Positions 1-9,752 of a stretch of 64,000 nucleotides of DNA are shown here, piece by piece. Position 1 is the stretch's first letter, and each line of letters starts with the position of its first letter. The DNA is taken from positions 573,501-637,500 of the forward strand of contig NZ_CP049057.1 in NCBI RefSeq assembly GCF_011044175.1, read 5' to 3'. Under the pieces are notes generated by a model. That model was not told the DNA's origin, did no database searches, and saw only the letters and a program-made list of their open reading frames with translations. The stretch comes from Rasiella rasia (GTDB lineage Bacteria; Bacteroidota; Bacteroidia; Flavobacteriales; Flavobacteriaceae). The position numbers were made by a program, and so were the translations under genes.

Positions 1-2566
1 ATTCGTTTTCTTCGGTTTGTGTATCATCGTTTTCAAGAGTCGTGCCATTTTCTTCAGCGCTGTCTTCTCCAGCTTCTGATATAGGCTTTGTAATTACATT
101 TCCATCTTCGTCTAGCTCTACATCATCATCGTCGTTCATTACCTTAGCCACGGCAGCAATAGAATCGTCTTCTCTTACTTTAATAAGACGAACGCCTTGC
201 GTTGCACGCCCCATTACACGTAAATCTTCTACCGCCATTCTAATTGCAATACCCGACTTATTGATAATCATTAAGCCATCGTTGTCGGTTACATTCTTAA
301 TAGCCACTAAGTTACCTGTTTTTTCGGTAATACTAATGGTTTTCACACCTTTACCGCCACGGTTGGTAATTCTATATTCTTCAATACTAGAACGCTTTCC
401 GTAGCCATTTTCAGACACTACTAAGATATCAGACTCGCTATCGTTAATCGCAACCATACCCACCACTTCGTCATTTTCATTTCCTAGTCTTATACCGCGA
501 ACTCCAGAAGCATTTCTACCCATAGGCCTTGTTTTCTCTTCTTCAAAGCGAATGGCTTTACCAGATTTAACAGCTAGCATTACCTGGCTATCGCCTGTGG
601 TAAGTTTAGCCTCTAACAGCATATCGTCTTCCTTAATAGTGATGGCGTTAATACCGTTGGTACGCGGACGTGAATACTGCTCAAGCGGAGTTTTCTTCAC
701 TTGGCCTTTTTGAGTAGCCATAATTACGTAATGACTATTTATGTATTCTTCATCTTTAAGGTCTTGCGTACAAATAAACGCTTTCACCTTATCGTCTGGC
801 TCTATATTAATAAGGTTTTGAATTGCACGTCCTTTCGAAGTTTTACTTCCTTCTGGGATTTCAAATACGCGCATCCAGAAACATTTTCCTTTTTGCGTAA
901 AGAACAACATATATTGGTGGTTGGTACCCACAAATAGATGCTCTAAGAAGTCTTCGTTTCGGGTAGCCGAAGCTTTTTGCCCAACCCCTCCTCTATTTTG
1001 TTCTTTGTATTCGGTAAGTGAAGTACGTTTAATATACCCCGCATGAGAAATAGTAATTACTACCTGCTCATCTGCTATCAAGTCGGTAATACTTACATCG
1101 CCACCAGCATATTCTATGGTAGAACGACGCTCATCACCATACTTTTCTTTAATTTCTTGCAATTCATCTTTAATGATTTGCATTCTACGCTCTTTATTAG
1201 CAAGAATGTCTTTGTAATCATTAATAGTATTCATTAACTCTTCGTACTCAGAACGTAGCTTGTCTTGCTCTAGACCTGTTAACTGGCGCAAACGCATTTC
1301 TACAATGGCCTTTGCTTGTATTTCAGACAACTTAAAGGTCTCCATCAATTTCTCGCGGGCTTCATCTGCATTTGCAGACGCTCTAATAAGCGCAATTACT
1401 TCATCTATATTATCTGAAGCAATTATTAGTCCTTCAAGAATATGAGCACGTTCTTCTGCTTTTCTTAATAAGTACTCTGTACGACGCGTTACTACTTCGT
1501 GTCTGTGCTCTACAAAGTAGTGAATCATTTCTTTAAGATTCAGCAAACGCGGACGCCCATTTACAAGCGCAATATTATTAACACTAAAACTAGATTGTAG
1601 CTCGCTATACTTATATAATGTATTTAAAACGATATTTGGAATGGCGTCACGTTTCAGAATGTAAACAATACGCATCCCGTTACGATCACTCTCGTCGCGA
1701 ATGTTGCTAATGCCTTCAATCTTTTTGTCATTCACCATGTCGGCCGTCTTCTTAATCATGTTAGCCTTATTCACCTGGTAGGGAATTTCAGTAACAACAA
1801 TACATTCACGTCCGTTTACTTCTTCAAAACCTGCTTTGGCACGCATTACTACACGCCCACGACCTGTATGAAATGCATCGCGAACACCTTCATAGCCATA
1901 AATAACACCGCCCGTAGGGAAATCTGGTGCTTTTACATGCTGCATTAAGCCGTCTATGTCTATGTCGTTATCCTCTATGTACGCAATTGTTCCGTCTATT
2001 ACTTCGGAAAGATTATGGGGTGGCATATTAGTTGCCATACCCACTGCAATACCTGAGGCACCATTAATAAGAAGTCCAGGCACTTTTGTTGGAAGTACCG
2101 TTGGTTCTTTTAAGGTGTCATCGAAGTTAAGTTGGTGGTCTACCGTTTCTTTATCGATGTCGGCTAGCATGTCTTCGGAAATTTTCTGCATTCGCGCTTC
2201 GGTATAACGCATGGCAGCTGGGCTATCGCCATCTATACTTCCAAAGTTACCTTGCCCGTCTACAAGCATGTACCGCAAACTCCAACTCTGAGCCATACGC
2301 ACCATAGCATCGTACACCGATGTATCACCGTGCGGGTGGTACTTACCTAAAACTTCTCCAACAATTCTTGCCGATTTTTTATGTGCAGAATTGGCACGCA
2401 CACCCAATTCGTGCATACCAAAAAGTACACGTCTGTGTACAGGTTTCATACCATCGCGCACATCTGGCAGTGCACGTGACACGATGACCGACATCGAATA
2501 ATCGATGTAAGCCGATTTCATTTCATCTTCAATATTTATTGGGATTACTTTTTCGCCTTCAGCCAT
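1..2566 (-). CDS. gyrA: DNA gyrase subunit A (C-terminal end cut by window)
   Basis: Type II topoisomerase subunit that cuts and rejoins DNA to introduce negative supercoils with GyrB. The reading frame starts at an ATG at 2566 and begins [19 protein letters not shown], followed by the conserved segment around [10 protein letters not shown]. It stays open to the window edge for 855 codons. The last visible part is a strongly acidic tail (runs of D and E, e.g. [12 protein letters not shown]), as expected at the very C-terminus after the beta-pinwheel domain, so only a few residues should be missing. The gene is divergent from clpC. A gyrase rather than ParC identity rests on the N-terminus and length; confidence is high. 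Confidence 0.96.
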   Translation of the reverse strand, partial: MAEGEKVIPINIEDEMKSAYIDYSMSVIVSRALPDVRDGMKPVHRRVLFGMHELGVRANSAHKKSARIVGEVLGKYHPHGDTSVYDAMVRMAQSWSLRYMLVDGQGNFGSIDGDSPAAMRYTEARMQKISEDMLADIDKETVDHQLNFDDTLKEPTVLPTKVPGLLINGASGIAVGMATNMPPHNLSEVIDGTIAYIEDNDIDIDGLMQHVKAPDFPTGGVIYGYEGVRDAFHTGRGRVVMRAKAGFEEVNGRECIVVTEIPYQVNKANMIKKTADMVNDKKIEGISNIRDESDRNGMRIVYILKRDAIPNIVLNTLYKYSELQSSFSVNNIALVNGRPRLLNLKEMIHYFVEHRHEVVTRRTEYLLRKAEERAHILEGLIIASDNIDEVIALIRASANADEAREKLMETFKLSEIQAKAIVEMRLRQLTGLEQDKLRSEYEELMNTINDYKDILANKERRMQIIKDELQEIKEKYGDERRSTIEYAGGDVSITDLIADEQVVITISHAGYIKRTSLTEYKEQNRGGVGQKASATRNEDFLEHLFVGTNHQYMLFFTQKGKCFWMRVFEIPEGSKTSKGRAIQNLINIEPDDKVKAFICTQDLKDEEYINSHYVIMATQKGQVKKTPLEQYSRPRTNGINAITIKEDDMLLEAKLTTGDSQVMLAVKSGKAIRFEEEKTRPMGRNASGVRGIRLGNENDEVVGMVAINDSESDILVVSENGYGKRSSIEEYRITNRGGKGVKTISITEKTGNLVAIKNVTDNDGLMIINKSGIAIRMAVEDLRVMGRATQGVRLIKVREDDSIAAVAKVMNDDDDVELDEDGNVITKPISEAGEDSAEENGTTLENDDTQTEENE

Positions 2567-2770
2567 AAAATAATTCTTTATTTATTTTGTTAATCAAGAA
2601 AGCAAGATACTTAATTCTGAAGGTTTGACGAGCCAAAACAGGGTGCATTATTCACCATTTTATTAACAAATATTTAGTAGGCAATCGTTAATAACTATCG
2701 TAGTTTAGGCTTGGTAAATCACTGTTTTTTTTGTCCTTTTACTCTAACCTGTAATGAAAGGGCATCATTT

Positions 2771-2803
2771 TTGACTTATTTATCACAAAAATGAATAATT
2801 TTA
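2771..2803 (+). promoter_or_regulatory. Putative Bacteroidetes-type promoter of clpC
   Basis: TTG at 2771-2773 and TAATTTTA at 2796-2803 are separated by 22 bases, close to the TTG-N17..23-TANNTTTG pattern of Bacteroidetes sigma factor promoters. AGGAG at 2811-2815 lies shortly before the ATG at 2825. The remainder of the gyrA-clpC gap (2567-2770) shows no gene. Confidence 0.5.
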
Positions 2804-2824
2804 GACGTACAGGAGACACTATAT

Positions 2825-5380
2825 ATGGATGATAATTTTTCCCCCAGAGTAAAAGATGTAATTGCCTATAGCAAAGAAGAAGCGCTGCGGTTAGGTCACG
2901 ATTTTATTGGTACCGAGCATTTAATGCTTGGCCTACTTCGCGATGGTAACGGCAAAGCAGTTACCATTTTAAGTCAGTTAGACATAGACTTAAATCACTT
3001 AAGACGTAAAGTAGAAATACTAAGCCCTGCCAACCCAAACGCAGGTACAAACACAAACGATAAAAAGAATTTACATTTAACCCGTCAGGCAGAACGCGCG
3101 CTTAAGACTACCTTTTTGGAAGCAAAACTTTTCCAGAGCTCGTCTATTAACACGGCACATTTACTGCTTTGTATACTACGTAATGAAAACGACCCAACAA
3201 CCAAGTTGTTAAACAAAATGAAAGTAGATTACGACGGTGTAAAAGATCAATTTAAACTTATGATTGCAAACGACGACGATTATATAGAACCACCAACGTC
3301 TGAAAGTTTCCCAAACGACGACGACACCTCTAGCGAAGAAGAGAACAAAGAAAACCTCTTTGCTAGCAACGCAGGTAATAAAGGCACAAAAAAATCGAAA
3401 ACTCCAGTGTTAGATAATTTCGGAAGGGACTTAACCGCCCAAGCCGAAGAAGGAAAACTAGACCCGGTAGTGGGCCGAGAGCACGAAATACAACGTGTAT
3501 CTCAGATTTTAAGTCGGAGAAAAAAGAACAACCCGTTGCTTATTGGAGAGCCTGGTGTGGGTAAAAGTGCCATTGCCGAAGGTTTAGCCCTACGCATAGT
3601 ACAACGTAAAGTGTCTCGTATTTTATACGACAAGCGCGTTGTTACCTTAGATCTAGCAAGCTTGGTAGCAGGTACCAAATACCGAGGCCAGTTTGAAGAG
3701 CGTATGAAAGCGGTGATGAACGAACTTGAGAAAAACGACGACATCATTCTATTTATAGATGAAATTCACACTATAGTAGGCGCAGGAGGTGCTACTGGCT
3801 CTTTAGATGCTAGTAATATGTTTAAACCTGCGCTTGCCCGTGGCGAGATACAATGTATTGGTGCCACTACCCTAGATGAGTACCGTCAGTACATAGAAAA
3901 AGATGGGGCTTTAGAAAGACGCTTTCAGAAAGTATTGGTAGAACCAACATCGGTAGAAGAAACGATTGAAATTCTGCAAAACATTAAAGAAAAGTACGAA
4001 ACTCACCACAACGTTAGTTATACAGACGCTGCCTTAAAAGCATGTGTAACCTTAACCAATAGGTATATGACCGAACGCTTCTTACCAGACAAGGCAATTG
4101 ATGCCATGGACGAGGCTGGTTCTAGAGTACATATTACCAACATACATGTGCCAGAAAAAATTCTAACGCTAGAAGCCGATCTTGAAAAAGTACGCGAACT
4201 TAAAAATTCTGTAGTGAAAAAGCAGAAATACGAAGAAGCTGCCAAATTACGAGACGACGAGAAGAATTTAGAAAAGCAGCTTGTAGATGCACAAGAAGCT
4301 TGGGAAAAAGACAGCGCGCTACATAAAGAAACGGTAGATGAAGAACAAGTAGCCGAGGTTGTCTCTATGATGACGGGCGTACCTGTAAATCGTATTGCAC
4401 AGACCGAGAGTAACAAACTTGCAGAATTACCAGAACTTATTAAAGGAAAAGTAATTGGGCAAGACGAAGCTGTTGCAAAAGTGGTAAAAGCCATACAGCG
4501 TAATCGTGCGGGGCTTAAAGACCCAAACAAGCCTATAGGTTCATTTATATTCTTGGGTCAAACAGGAGTAGGTAAAACGCAGTTAGCGAAGGTGTTGGCG
4601 CGAGAATTGTTTGATAACGACCAAGCCTTGGTACGTATAGATATGAGCGAATACATGGAGAAATTTGCCGTGTCTCGTCTTATTGGAGCACCTCCAGGAT
4701 ACGTAGGTTACGAAGAAGGTGGCCAGCTTACCGAAAAAATTAGACGTAAGCCATACGCGGTTGTATTGCTAGATGAAATTGAAAAAGCCCACCCAGATGT
4801 GTTTAACATGCTGTTGCAGGTGTTAGATGACGGGTATCTAACCGACAGCTTAGGCCGTAAAATTGATTTTAGAAATTGTATTATCATCATGACCTCTAAC
4901 ATTGGTGCCAGAAAGTTAAAAGACTTTGGTACCGGAGTTGGTTTTGGTACTTCTGCGCAAACAAGTCAGGCAGAAGCAAACGCTAAGGGTATTATTGAAA
5001 ATGCACTTAAAAAAGCATTTGCGCCAGAGTTTTTAAATCGTGTAGACGATGTTATGGTGTTTAACACCCTAGATCGTGAAGACATACACAAGATTATAGA
5101 CATAGAACTTGTAAAGTTATACGCTCGTATTGAAGATATTGGCTATACGCTTAAACTGTCTGAAAAGGCAAAAGACTATATCGCAGACAAAGGGTTTGAC
5201 AAAGACTACGGAGCGCGCCCATTAAAACGTGCCATCCAAAAGTATATTGAAGATGCCCTTGCCGAAGAGATTATTAACTCGAACCTTAAAGAAGGTGATA
5301 CTATCTCAATGGACTTAGATGAAAAAACAAATGAGTTAAAGATTAAAATTAAAAAGAAGAAAAAAGCAACAGAGTCGTAA
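2825..5380 (+). CDS. clpC: ATP-dependent Clp protease ATP-binding subunit ClpC
   Basis: Class I Hsp100 AAA+ unfoldase that feeds proteins to ClpP. The 851 residues show the full family order: two N-terminal Clp_N repeats (about 1-150), an acidic linker rich in D, E and S (about 155-190), the first AAA+ module with Walker [10 protein letters not shown] near 240, a UVR-like middle segment ([12 protein letters not shown] near 470), the second AAA+ module with Walker [10 protein letters not shown] near 577, and a C-terminal D2-small domain ending in a lysine-rich tail. The short UVR middle segment indicates ClpC rather than ClpB. The gene stands alone, divergent from gyrA, with its own terminator. 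Confidence 0.96.
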   Translation: MDDNFSPRVKDVIAYSKEEALRLGHDFIGTEHLMLGLLRDGNGKAVTILSQLDIDLNHLRRKVEILSPANPNAGTNTNDKKNLHLTRQAERALKTTFLEAKLFQSSSINTAHLLLCILRNENDPTTKLLNKMKVDYDGVKDQFKLMIANDDDYIEPPTSESFPNDDDTSSEEENKENLFASNAGNKGTKKSKTPVLDNFGRDLTAQAEEGKLDPVVGREHEIQRVSQILSRRKKNNPLLIGEPGVGKSAIAEGLALRIVQRKVSRILYDKRVVTLDLASLVAGTKYRGQFEERMKAVMNELEKNDDIILFIDEIHTIVGAGGATGSLDASNMFKPALARGEIQCIGATTLDEYRQYIEKDGALERRFQKVLVEPTSVEETIEILQNIKEKYETHHNVSYTDAALKACVTLTNRYMTERFLPDKAIDAMDEAGSRVHITNIHVPEKILTLEADLEKVRELKNSVVKKQKYEEAAKLRDDEKNLEKQLVDAQEAWEKDSALHKETVDEEQVAEVVSMMTGVPVNRIAQTESNKLAELPELIKGKVIGQDEAVAKVVKAIQRNRAGLKDPNKPIGSFIFLGQTGVGKTQLAKVLARELFDNDQALVRIDMSEYMEKFAVSRLIGAPPGYVGYEEGGQLTEKIRRKPYAVVLLDEIEKAHPDVFNMLLQVLDDGYLTDSLGRKIDFRNCIIIMTSNIGARKLKDFGTGVGFGTSAQTSQAEANAKGIIENALKKAFAPEFLNRVDDVMVFNTLDREDIHKIIDIELVKLYARIEDIGYTLKLSEKAKDYIADKGFDKDYGARPLKRAIQKYIEDALAEEIINSNLKEGDTISMDLDEKTNELKIKIKKKKKATES

Positions 5381-5435
5381 TAGACAACCACAACGTTTAA
5401 ACTAGCTTTTTTACTATTTTTAACTTGAGTAACAG

Positions 5436-5474
5436 CCCCCTCCCCTTCATGCGCTGAATGGTAGGGGGTTTTTT
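5436..5474 (+). terminator. Rho-independent terminator after clpC
   Basis: CCCCCT at 5436-5441 pairs with AGGGGG at 5463-5468, with inner TTCA/TGAA pairing, followed directly by six T. It marks the right end of the core region just before the cassette-like island. Confidence 0.85.
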
Positions 5475-5522
5475 ATTAATTAGATTTCTGGGTAATGTTA
5501 GGGTTTGTGATGTTATCCGAGA

Positions 5523-5529
5523 GTTGTAC
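5523..5529 (+). repeat. GTTGTAC core box at left end of cassette-like island
   Basis: GTTGTAC lies 13 bases before the ATG of the first cassette gene, the same relation seen for GTTGTGC at 6963-6969 and 8831-8837 before the second and third genes. The sequence to its left does not clearly form the other arm of a palindrome, so this may be a degenerate recombination site or an attI-like primary site. Confidence 0.45.
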
Positions 5530-5542
5530 ACAATATTAAAAA

Positions 5543-6748
5543 ATGAAATATTTAATTACTTTTATCATACTTTACATAAGTGTCGGTTGCTCTAAAAAAA
5601 TAGAAAACAACCAAATTCAACGAATAGATGGCTCGTCAATAACAAGAGCTAAATTGGATATCCGAATTAAAACCCTTGTTGATTCAGCAGATATAACAGG
5701 ACTTTCAGTAACAATTTTTAACAAAGACACTGTTACCTATCAAAAAGCATTTGGCTATTCAAACTTTGCCAAAAAAGATAGTTTAAAGATTAATCAAGTG
5801 TTTTATGGAGCTTCTTTAAGTAAATCTGTTTTTGGCTATATTGTGGCTCAACTTGCCAACGAAGGGCTCATTGACCTTGATAAACCCTTACAAGAGTATT
5901 TAGACACACCTATTCCCAAGATGCAATTTGACAGAGTTTGGAGAGGATTTCATAATCTTGAAAACGATGAGAGGTATAAAGATATAACGGCACGAATGTG
6001 CTTAGCACACACCACAGGATTTCCGAATTGGAGATGGGTTAGCAGAACTGGCGTATTTCAGCCTGAAGTAGAAGAAATTGAAATTTACTTTGACCCTGGA
6101 ACCGAGTATAGTTATTCCGGAGAAGGAATTAGATTGTTGCAAATAGTTATTGAGAAAATTTTAGATAAAGGATTGGAGCAATTGGCACAAGAGCGTGTTT
6201 TCGACCCTTTAGGTATGGATATGACAAGTTATGTGTGGCAACAGCGCTTTGAAAACAACTATTGTTATGGACATACCACAGAAGAAAAAGTAATTGATAA
6301 AGACACCGAAGATGAAGCGGGAGCGGCAGGTTCCATGGAAACAACACCTGTTGACTATTCAAAATTTCTAACAAAAATAATTGAATTGAGCTTACATAAT
6401 TCTGATGTTACCAATCTTATGTTCGCACCCAATATTCGGATTAATTCAAAGAAACAGTTCGGTCCAGAGTCACTTGAGACAACAAATGCAAATGACAGTA
6501 TAGATTTGAGTTATGGCTTGGGTTGGGGTATTTTAAAATCGCCTTATGGTCAAGGATATTTTAAAGAAGGGCATGGAGAGGGCTTCCAGCATTATTCAAT
6601 TATATTTCCTGAGAAACGTCTTGGGATTCTTTTAATGTCAAATAGTGATAATGCCGAAAGTATATTTAAAGAAGTGTTGGAATTAGGCATTGGAGATATA
6701 TACACTCCTTGGTACTGGGAAGACTACATTCCATATAATATGAAATAG
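5543..6748 (+). CDS. Lipoprotein serine hydrolase of the beta-lactamase/PBP-like family (first cassette)
   Basis: A 401-residue member of the serine beta-lactamase-like (class C/EstB type) hydrolases. A lipoprotein signal peptide ends at the lipobox SVGC with Cys16, so the enzyme should sit on the periplasmic or outer membrane. The nucleophile motif S-x-x-K is SLSK at 91-94. The tyrosine motif reads YSG at 191-193 instead of the usual YxN, and the third motif is HGEG at 344-347. This pattern is common in esterases, D-amino-acid peptidases and uncharacterised family members, so resistance to beta-lactams should not be assumed. It is the first gene of the cassette-like island, starting 13 bases after a GTTGTAC box and ending 10 bases before the next recombination-like site. 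Confidence 0.85.
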   Translation: MKYLITFIILYISVGCSKKIENNQIQRIDGSSITRAKLDIRIKTLVDSADITGLSVTIFNKDTVTYQKAFGYSNFAKKDSLKINQVFYGASLSKSVFGYIVAQLANEGLIDLDKPLQEYLDTPIPKMQFDRVWRGFHNLENDERYKDITARMCLAHTTGFPNWRWVSRTGVFQPEVEEIEIYFDPGTEYSYSGEGIRLLQIVIEKILDKGLEQLAQERVFDPLGMDMTSYVWQQRFENNYCYGHTTEEKVIDKDTEDEAGAAGSMETTPVDYSKFLTKIIELSLHNSDVTNLMFAPNIRINSKKQFGPESLETTNANDSIDLSYGLGWGILKSPYGQGYFKEGHGEGFQHYSIIFPEKRLGILLMSNSDNAESIFKEVLELGIGDIYTPWYWEDYIPYNMK

Positions 6749-6758
6749 AAAATACAGT

Positions 6759-6969
6759 GTACAACACCGCATATAATACAGCGGTCACATTCGGCTTTAA
6801 TTAAATTTCCTAACTTTATAGAAAATTGATACATCGGATAAAACCGATAGGCGGCGCCACTGCCCTGCCGACGCTAAAGCAAGATGCTACGCCAAGTTGC
6901 TACTCCGCATCTACGCCCAGCCGAAGCAGCCGCTTATTACCCGCCGTATCATATGCAAAACCGTTGTGC
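6759..6969 (+). repeat. attC-like imperfect palindrome A
   Basis: The left arm begins GTACAAC at 6759-6765 and runs through GCATATAATACAGCGG to 6784. The right arm runs from CCGCCGTATCATATGC at 6941 to GTTGTGC at 6963-6969. The reverse complement of the right arm matches the left arm in nearly every base beyond a short unpaired spacer. Inside, TTCGGCT (6790-6796) pairs with AGCCGAA (6919-6925), and ATCGG/CCGAT (6833-6847) forms a small hairpin. The 211-base length is long for attC but within the range of variable terminal structures. It fills the gap between the first two cassette genes; no gene is seen in it. Confidence 0.6.
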
Positions 6970-7006
6970 ATAATAACCACTCAACCGAAATCAAGCTAAC
7001 TAATGA

Positions 7007-8695
7007 ATGAAATCTAAAGAGGAAGAAGAATACGAAAAAAGAGTAAAAGCAAGAGTTTTAAAATTAAAGGAATTTCTTGAAAAAAGCGATAAAAAAATAA
7101 ATATCGTAGGTAAAGAAGATGCAGTAAATTTTGAGGAAAGTTTTCGTAAAATCCGCTATGATTCAGATGGAAATCCAATATTAGAGACTATAGATGGTAG
7201 AATTAGGTCACTAGCTTTGGTTATTGAGCAAGTTGACCATAGAGACAAAATGAAAAGTGCAATTTCCCTTCAGCAAATTCAAGAAGGATATTTCAATAGA
7301 ATAAAAGGGAATTTCAACCATTTTTATAAAATGATGATTGACAATAATGTTTCCCCAAGTCAAGTTGCTAATGTAATTGCTTACGGTAAACAACCCATAG
7401 ATAATCTAGATGAAGTAATAAAACCTATTTTAAAAGACCTTGAGGAATTTTGGGAATTAGTTGCAGAATCGGGTTATTTACATCTTGAAGAAGATTACGA
7501 TTCAATTAAAGCTGTATTTGGCGGAGATTTATTTCCGTCTAATGAGGAAAATATAGCTTCTAAATGTGGAATTTATACAGATACAATAATACTACCTTGC
7601 CCATTTATTCGGTCAAGACATATGTTCAATGTTTGGAATAAAGAGCAAAGAGTTTATTATTTACTAAAACACGCTTTAAACATCTTACAATATAAAGAAC
7701 TTGCATTAACAGAACTTGATAAACCAATAATAGCAATACTTCCAGACAGAGAAATGATGGATGAATTTTCATATGAGAATATTGCAAAACTAGGAGAAAC
7801 AGATGCTCTTTATCACGCAGGAAAAGTTTTCGATAGGAAATTTGAAAGTATGGATGAACTCATAGATTTTGGAAAAAGCCTAGATACAATAGAAAAAGTT
7901 ACTAATGAAATAAAAGACCGAAATCGTGTATTATTTGACACCGAGTTTAAAGATTCTTTAGAGTTACAGATAAAAAATCATATGGAAACTGATTCTGCTA
8001 AAGCTATGAGAACTGACAATCCTGGAATTATAGTTTCAATGATGGGATTCGGTAGAATGAGTATTTGTAATGAATTATTAGTTAAATCATCAAAAGTAGG
8101 CGGAATACCACTAATTGACGCACCTACTTCTTGGGAATATTTCAAATGGAAATTAGAGTATGATTCCGAAAGAACTTATCCTGACAAAGATTATTCTAAA
8201 CTTCACGTTGTAAAAGGGTTAAATGGTCTTGATAGTTCTAAACTACAATGGATTGGAAAAATACCACCAAAAGGTCTTATAGAATTAAGGAAAAGTGGTG
8301 CAATCAATGAGATTAGAGAAATACTGCTAAAAGGAATTGACGAATTAGTAAATGCAAATCAATTTGATTTTACAAGTACTTCCCACAAAGTGTTTAACAA
8401 CTTGAATAATGCATTTAATCAACATCAAGAAAATATAAAAAAACTAACAAATAAGAAATGGAAAATAGCTGGAAAAGATTTTGGTTCTTGGTTAGTTATG
8501 GGCTCAGTTGAGATTGCGTCAGCGTGTACAGGAAATATGATTTTTGGCTTACCATCTGCAATACTTGGTCAAGTATTGGATGCACCAAAACTTAAAGATT
8601 TACCTAAGACTGTTGATAACATAAAACAAACTGAAAGAGAAAAAGAACAATTAAAAAAATCACCATTAGGTTTGATGTTTAAGTATAGTAAATGA
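7007..8695 (+). CDS. Protein of unknown function, 562 residues (second cassette)
   Basis: I do not recognise this family. The N-terminus is highly charged (Glu/Lys-rich, about 1-50) and probably helical. The middle (about 190-300) has mixed alpha/beta character, with a hydrophobic stretch around DTIILPCPFI and PIIAILPDREMM. The C-terminus has one hydrophobic Gly/Ala-rich segment (about 495-530, WLVMGSVEIASA) followed by a basic tail, so membrane contact at that end is possible. There is no signal peptide, which suggests a cytoplasmic protein. The base composition is AT-rich and codon use differs from the housekeeping genes nearby. It starts 37 bases after one attC-like site and stops 11 bases before the next, so it is a candidate cassette cargo gene. 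A defence or stress role would be speculation. Confidence 0.8.
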   Translation: MKSKEEEEYEKRVKARVLKLKEFLEKSDKKINIVGKEDAVNFEESFRKIRYDSDGNPILETIDGRIRSLALVIEQVDHRDKMKSAISLQQIQEGYFNRIKGNFNHFYKMMIDNNVSPSQVANVIAYGKQPIDNLDEVIKPILKDLEEFWELVAESGYLHLEEDYDSIKAVFGGDLFPSNEENIASKCGIYTDTIILPCPFIRSRHMFNVWNKEQRVYYLLKHALNILQYKELALTELDKPIIAILPDREMMDEFSYENIAKLGETDALYHAGKVFDRKFESMDELIDFGKSLDTIEKVTNEIKDRNRVLFDTEFKDSLELQIKNHMETDSAKAMRTDNPGIIVSMMGFGRMSICNELLVKSSKVGGIPLIDAPTSWEYFKWKLEYDSERTYPDKDYSKLHVVKGLNGLDSSKLQWIGKIPPKGLIELRKSGAINEIREILLKGIDELVNANQFDFTSTSHKVFNNLNNAFNQHQENIKKLTNKKWKIAGKDFGSWLVMGSVEIASACTGNMIFGLPSAILGQVLDAPKLKDLPKTVDNIKQTEREKEQLKKSPLGLMFKYSK

Positions 8696-8706
8696 AAAAT
8701 TACTAT

Positions 8707-8837
8707 GCACTACACCGTATATAATTTATTGCTGGTTCTTGCCTACTTACGAAAATCCTCGCGGATTTTCTATTCATTTTTTATTTGCTAAATTACATGC
8801 TAAACCACGCAACAAACCATATCCAAACACGTTGTGC
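8707..8837 (+). repeat. attC-like imperfect palindrome B
   Basis: It begins GCACTAC at 8707-8713 and ends GTTGTGC at 8831-8837. The inner arms ATATAATTTATTGC-TGG and, reverse-complemented, ATATGGTTTGTTGCGTGG match with A/G changes and one extra base, like the extrahelical bases of attC. A perfect 8-bp hairpin GAAAATCC/GGATTTTC occupies 8751-8770 at the tip. Total length is 131 bases. It separates the second and third cassette genes. Confidence 0.6.
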
Positions 8838-8861
8838 TTTATTATGACAAACCGCTAACCA

Positions 8862-9638
8862 ATGATAAAATTCTTTAGAAAAATTAGACAAGATTTACTT
8901 TCAACAGGTAAAACTGGAAAGTATTTTAAATATGCTATTGGAGAGATTATACTTGTTGTTATTGGAATTTTGATAGCACTTCAGATTAATAATTGGAATG
9001 AAAACAGGAAATTAGAAAACAATAAACAAAAACTATTGCTTGCATTAAAACAAGAACTTCAAATAAATAAAGGAATATTAGACAATTATTTAATTGGGCT
9101 TCATAAAAATAATTCTCAAGTAAATAAGCTTATCAATTATTCGGCAGGAGCTCAAGAATTACCAATTGATAGTGTTAGAATCTATGCTTCTACTCTATCT
9201 TACCCAATAAAACTATCCTTATTAAATTCGGTTTTCGAAGAGGCTGTTTCTGCAGGTAAATTTGAGATTTTAGGAGATAGTCTAAAACAAACTCTTTCTT
9301 TTTTAAAAGATTTTACTAAATCCAGAAATGATATCAATGATAAAGGTGATAATCTTCATTTTAATAATAATGGAAATAACACCGATTTAATAATGATTCT
9401 AGATGTTTATAGTGTGGATGGTAGTGAAAATTACAATTTCCATCCACCATTAACAAAGCATCCAGACTTTGTAAAAAACGATGAGGATTTTATTAAGTAT
9501 ATAAAATCTTCAGATACATATGCCAAAATAAGCAAAGTCCATTATTTTAATGTTTTAGATGAAGGTTGGATTAAAAATGGTCTATTATGGTTAACAACCG
9601 AAAACATTAGACGGATTGATAAAGAGCTAAGTAAATAG
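8862..9638 (+). CDS. DUF6090 family membrane protein (third cassette)
   Basis: A 258-residue protein whose first 55 residues carry the recurring flavobacterial pattern MIKFFRKIRQDLL, then GKYFKYAIGEI and one transmembrane helix (ILVVIGILIALQINNW, about 29-45), as in the DUF6090 family. The remainder is predicted to be a helical soluble domain, likely periplasmic. Function unknown. Genes of this family occur in many divergent copies in Flavobacteriaceae. Here it sits 24 bases after an attC-like site and before a truncated one, which fits a mobile cassette. The family assignment is from memory of the N-terminal pattern. Confidence 0.8.
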   Translation: MIKFFRKIRQDLLSTGKTGKYFKYAIGEIILVVIGILIALQINNWNENRKLENNKQKLLLALKQELQINKGILDNYLIGLHKNNSQVNKLINYSAGAQELPIDSVRIYASTLSYPIKLSLLNSVFEEAVSAGKFEILGDSLKQTLSFLKDFTKSRNDINDKGDNLHFNNNGNNTDLIMILDVYSVDGSENYNFHPPLTKHPDFVKNDEDFIKYIKSSDTYAKISKVHYFNVLDEGWIKNGLLWLTTENIRRIDKELSK

Positions 9639-9674
9639 AGAAAAATTATGAAATTCTTCAAAAAAATAACGAAA

Positions 9675-9715
9675 GCACAACAATGGCTATAAGTAATTGC
9701 TTGTACTCGCCTACA
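9675..9715 (+). repeat. Truncated attC-like half-site C
   Basis: GCACAAC at 9675-9681 is followed by a segment (ATTGCTTGTACTCGCCTAC, 9697-9715) closely similar to the same position in site B (ATTGCTGGTTCTTGCCTAC). No GTTGTRC right box follows before the PhyH gene, so the right half seems lost or decayed. This marks the right end of the island. Confidence 0.5.
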
Positions 9716-9752
9716 ACTATCATAATAAGCGCAAAAAAAAACGTAACAAACA

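Larger units (their letters stand above)
5523..9715 (+). mobile_element. Integron-like gene cassette array without visible integrase
   Basis: Three genes on one strand, each starting 13-37 bases after a GTTGTRC box and ending 10-36 bases before a GYACWAC box. The boxes bound imperfect palindromes at 6759-6969 and 8707-8837 and a half-site at 9675. This is the layout of integron cassettes, where attC sites run from RYYYAAC to GTTRRRY. The boxes here fit that consensus at 5-6 of 7 positions, with a constant A/T change at the third position of the left box and fifth of the right box. The inserted genes are visibly richer in A and T than gyrA and clpC. No tyrosine recombinase is present in the window, so this could be a cluster of attC sites lacking an integrase. 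The assignment is inferred from layout, not from a covariance-model hit. Confidence 0.6.

Noticed and set aside
4018-4530. 170-residue minus-strand frame inside clpC
   Set aside because: Serine-rich shadow of the clpC coding strand with no recognisable domain.
5543-6748. Antibiotic-resistance beta-lactamase
   Set aside because: Family members include many esterases and peptidases; the YxN motif is altered, so resistance is not supported.
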